NCBI GenBank assembly: GCA_947474545.1
Contig: CANJJI010000023.1
Location: 1 to 39,752 of the forward strand
Length of the DNA: 39,752 nucleotides
Origin: Beijerinckiaceae bacterium
GTDB lineage: Bacteria > Pseudomonadota > Alphaproteobacteria > Rhizobiales > Beijerinckiaceae
Reading direction: 5' to 3'
Numbering within the stretch: the first letter of the stretch is position 1; the number at the start of each line of letters is the position of its first letter. The translations under genes were made by a program, and so were the position numbers. The notes under the pieces were generated by a model. The model was not told the origin of the DNA and searched no databases. It saw only the letters and a list, made by a program, of their open reading frames with translations. Shown here one piece after another: positions 39,163 through 39,752 of this stretch.

Positions 39163-39752
39163 CTACTGGCCCCTTTCACCCGGCCTTCGCAACATAAACA
39201 CGGCTTGTTCGCCAAAAAAATTCCAGACGCGCCATGGTGCGCGCAGACCAAGCGGCGAACCGTCCGCCTTCAATGCCCGGGCCAATTCTATGCGAGCATC
39301 GATAATCTCCACCAGATCGACAAAATCCCGGATCGTACAGAAGTGAATATTGGGCGTGTCATACCAGGGATTCGACAATATGCCTGTAATTGGCATTCTG
39401 CCTGAACAGAGGAGCTGGAAACGCAACTTCCAATGGCCGAAATTCGGGAATGAAACGATGGCGTACTTTCCAATCCGCAACATCTGTTCGAGCACAACTT
39501 TGGGATGCCGCGTGGCCTGCAGTGTCTGCGAGAGAATTACATAATCAAAACTTTTGTCAGGATAGTAAAACAGATCCGTATCTGCATCGCCCTGGATGAC
39601 CGACAGTCCCTTTTCCACGCAATCGTTCACCCCGCGTTGTGAAAGTTCAACACCACGGCTATCTACATTCTTCGATTCCGCAAGATATTTGAGCAAGGAA
39701 CCATCGCCGCAGCCGACGTCCAGCACACGCGTGTCCGGCTTCACCATATCGG
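39163..39752 (-). CDS. metW: Methionine biosynthesis protein MetW (partial)
   Basis: The visible 196 or so residues are most of MetW; the N-terminus is cut by the right edge. MetW is a small SAM-dependent methyltransferase-like protein that works with homoserine O-acyltransferase MetX, usually encoded just upstream. The SAM-binding motif VLDVGCGDGSLLKYLA lies near the visible start, followed by LSQTLQATRHP and the MetW-specific SFPNFGHWKLRFQLL with PNIHFCTIRDF. The methionine codon at 39747 is probably internal (part of a DMV sequence), because family members have about ten residues before it. metX would be expected outside the window. Confidence 0.95.
   Translation of the reverse strand, partial: DMVKPDTRVLDVGCGDGSLLKYLAESKNVDSRGVELSQRGVNDCVEKGLSVIQGDADTDLFYYPDKSFDYVILSQTLQATRHPKVVLEQMLRIGKYAIVSFPNFGHWKLRFQLLCSGRMPITGILSNPWYDTPNIHFCTIRDFVDLVEIIDARIELARALKADGSPLGLRAPWRVWNFFGEQAVFMLRRPGERGQ

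Overview
The window is a stretch of ordinary chromosome from an alphaproteobacterium. The evidence is gene content and order: zapE next to mdh-sucC-sucD, an sdhC-sdhD-sdhA-sdhB operon, tlpA divergent from argH, then lptM-like, lysA and a TIGR02302/DUF4175 protein; a HIG1-type small protein, PduO-type adenosyltransferase, etfB-etfA and hbd; prmC-DUF4167-clpB; and ftsE-ftsX. DUF2794, DUF4167, DUF2125 and TIGR02302 are largely alphaproteobacterial families. The layout resembles Hyphomicrobiales (Rhizobiales) and neighbouring orders, but I cannot name a genus. I saw no insertion sequence, phage gene, integrase, CRISPR array, rRNA or tRNA.

Layout. Positions 1-4939 (minus strand): a TCA-cycle block read zapE, a TetR-family regulator, mdh, sucC, sucD (cut by the window edge). 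Positions 5151-6377: a GNAT acetyltransferase (+) facing a small membrane-anchored TerB-like protein (-). Positions 6473-9948 (-): the complete succinate dehydrogenase operon. Positions 10084-16528: tlpA (-) divergent from argH, lptM-like, lysA and the Gln-rich TIGR02302 protein. Positions 16622-20806 (+): small membrane protein, cobalamin adenosyltransferase, rhomboid protease, ETF beta and alpha, 3-hydroxyacyl-CoA dehydrogenase. Positions 20922-22692: HNH nuclease (+), then thpR and tesA (-). Positions 22874-27090 (+): an ABC ATPase/permease pair of the YbbA-YbbP type and a Bax-inhibitor-1 family protein. Positions 27152-34928: DUF2794 (-), htpG, prmC, DUF4167 and clpB. Positions 35053-39752: two small membrane proteins (-), ftsE-ftsX (+), DUF2125 (+) and a partial metW (-).

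How the genes fit together. Much of the window is central energy metabolism: Mdh, SucCD and SDH are successive TCA steps, and ETF plus hydroxyacyl-CoA dehydrogenase feed acyl-CoA oxidation into the same respiratory chain. ArgH and LysA make arginine and lysine; HtpG and ClpB handle protein quality control; FtsEX acts in division and cell-wall control. Many starts are GTG or TTG (zapE, sdhC, lptM-like, TIGR02302, rhomboid, HNH, permease, htpG, ftsE), chosen from Shine-Dalgarno spacing and family N-termini.

No protein-coding system here looks new. The points most worth a second look are non-coding: a structured segment ending in a strong orphan terminator upstream of htpG (about 27744-27880), a palindrome beside the TetR gene in the mdh promoter region, and CtrA-like sites upstream of the Bax-inhibitor gene and of ftsE.
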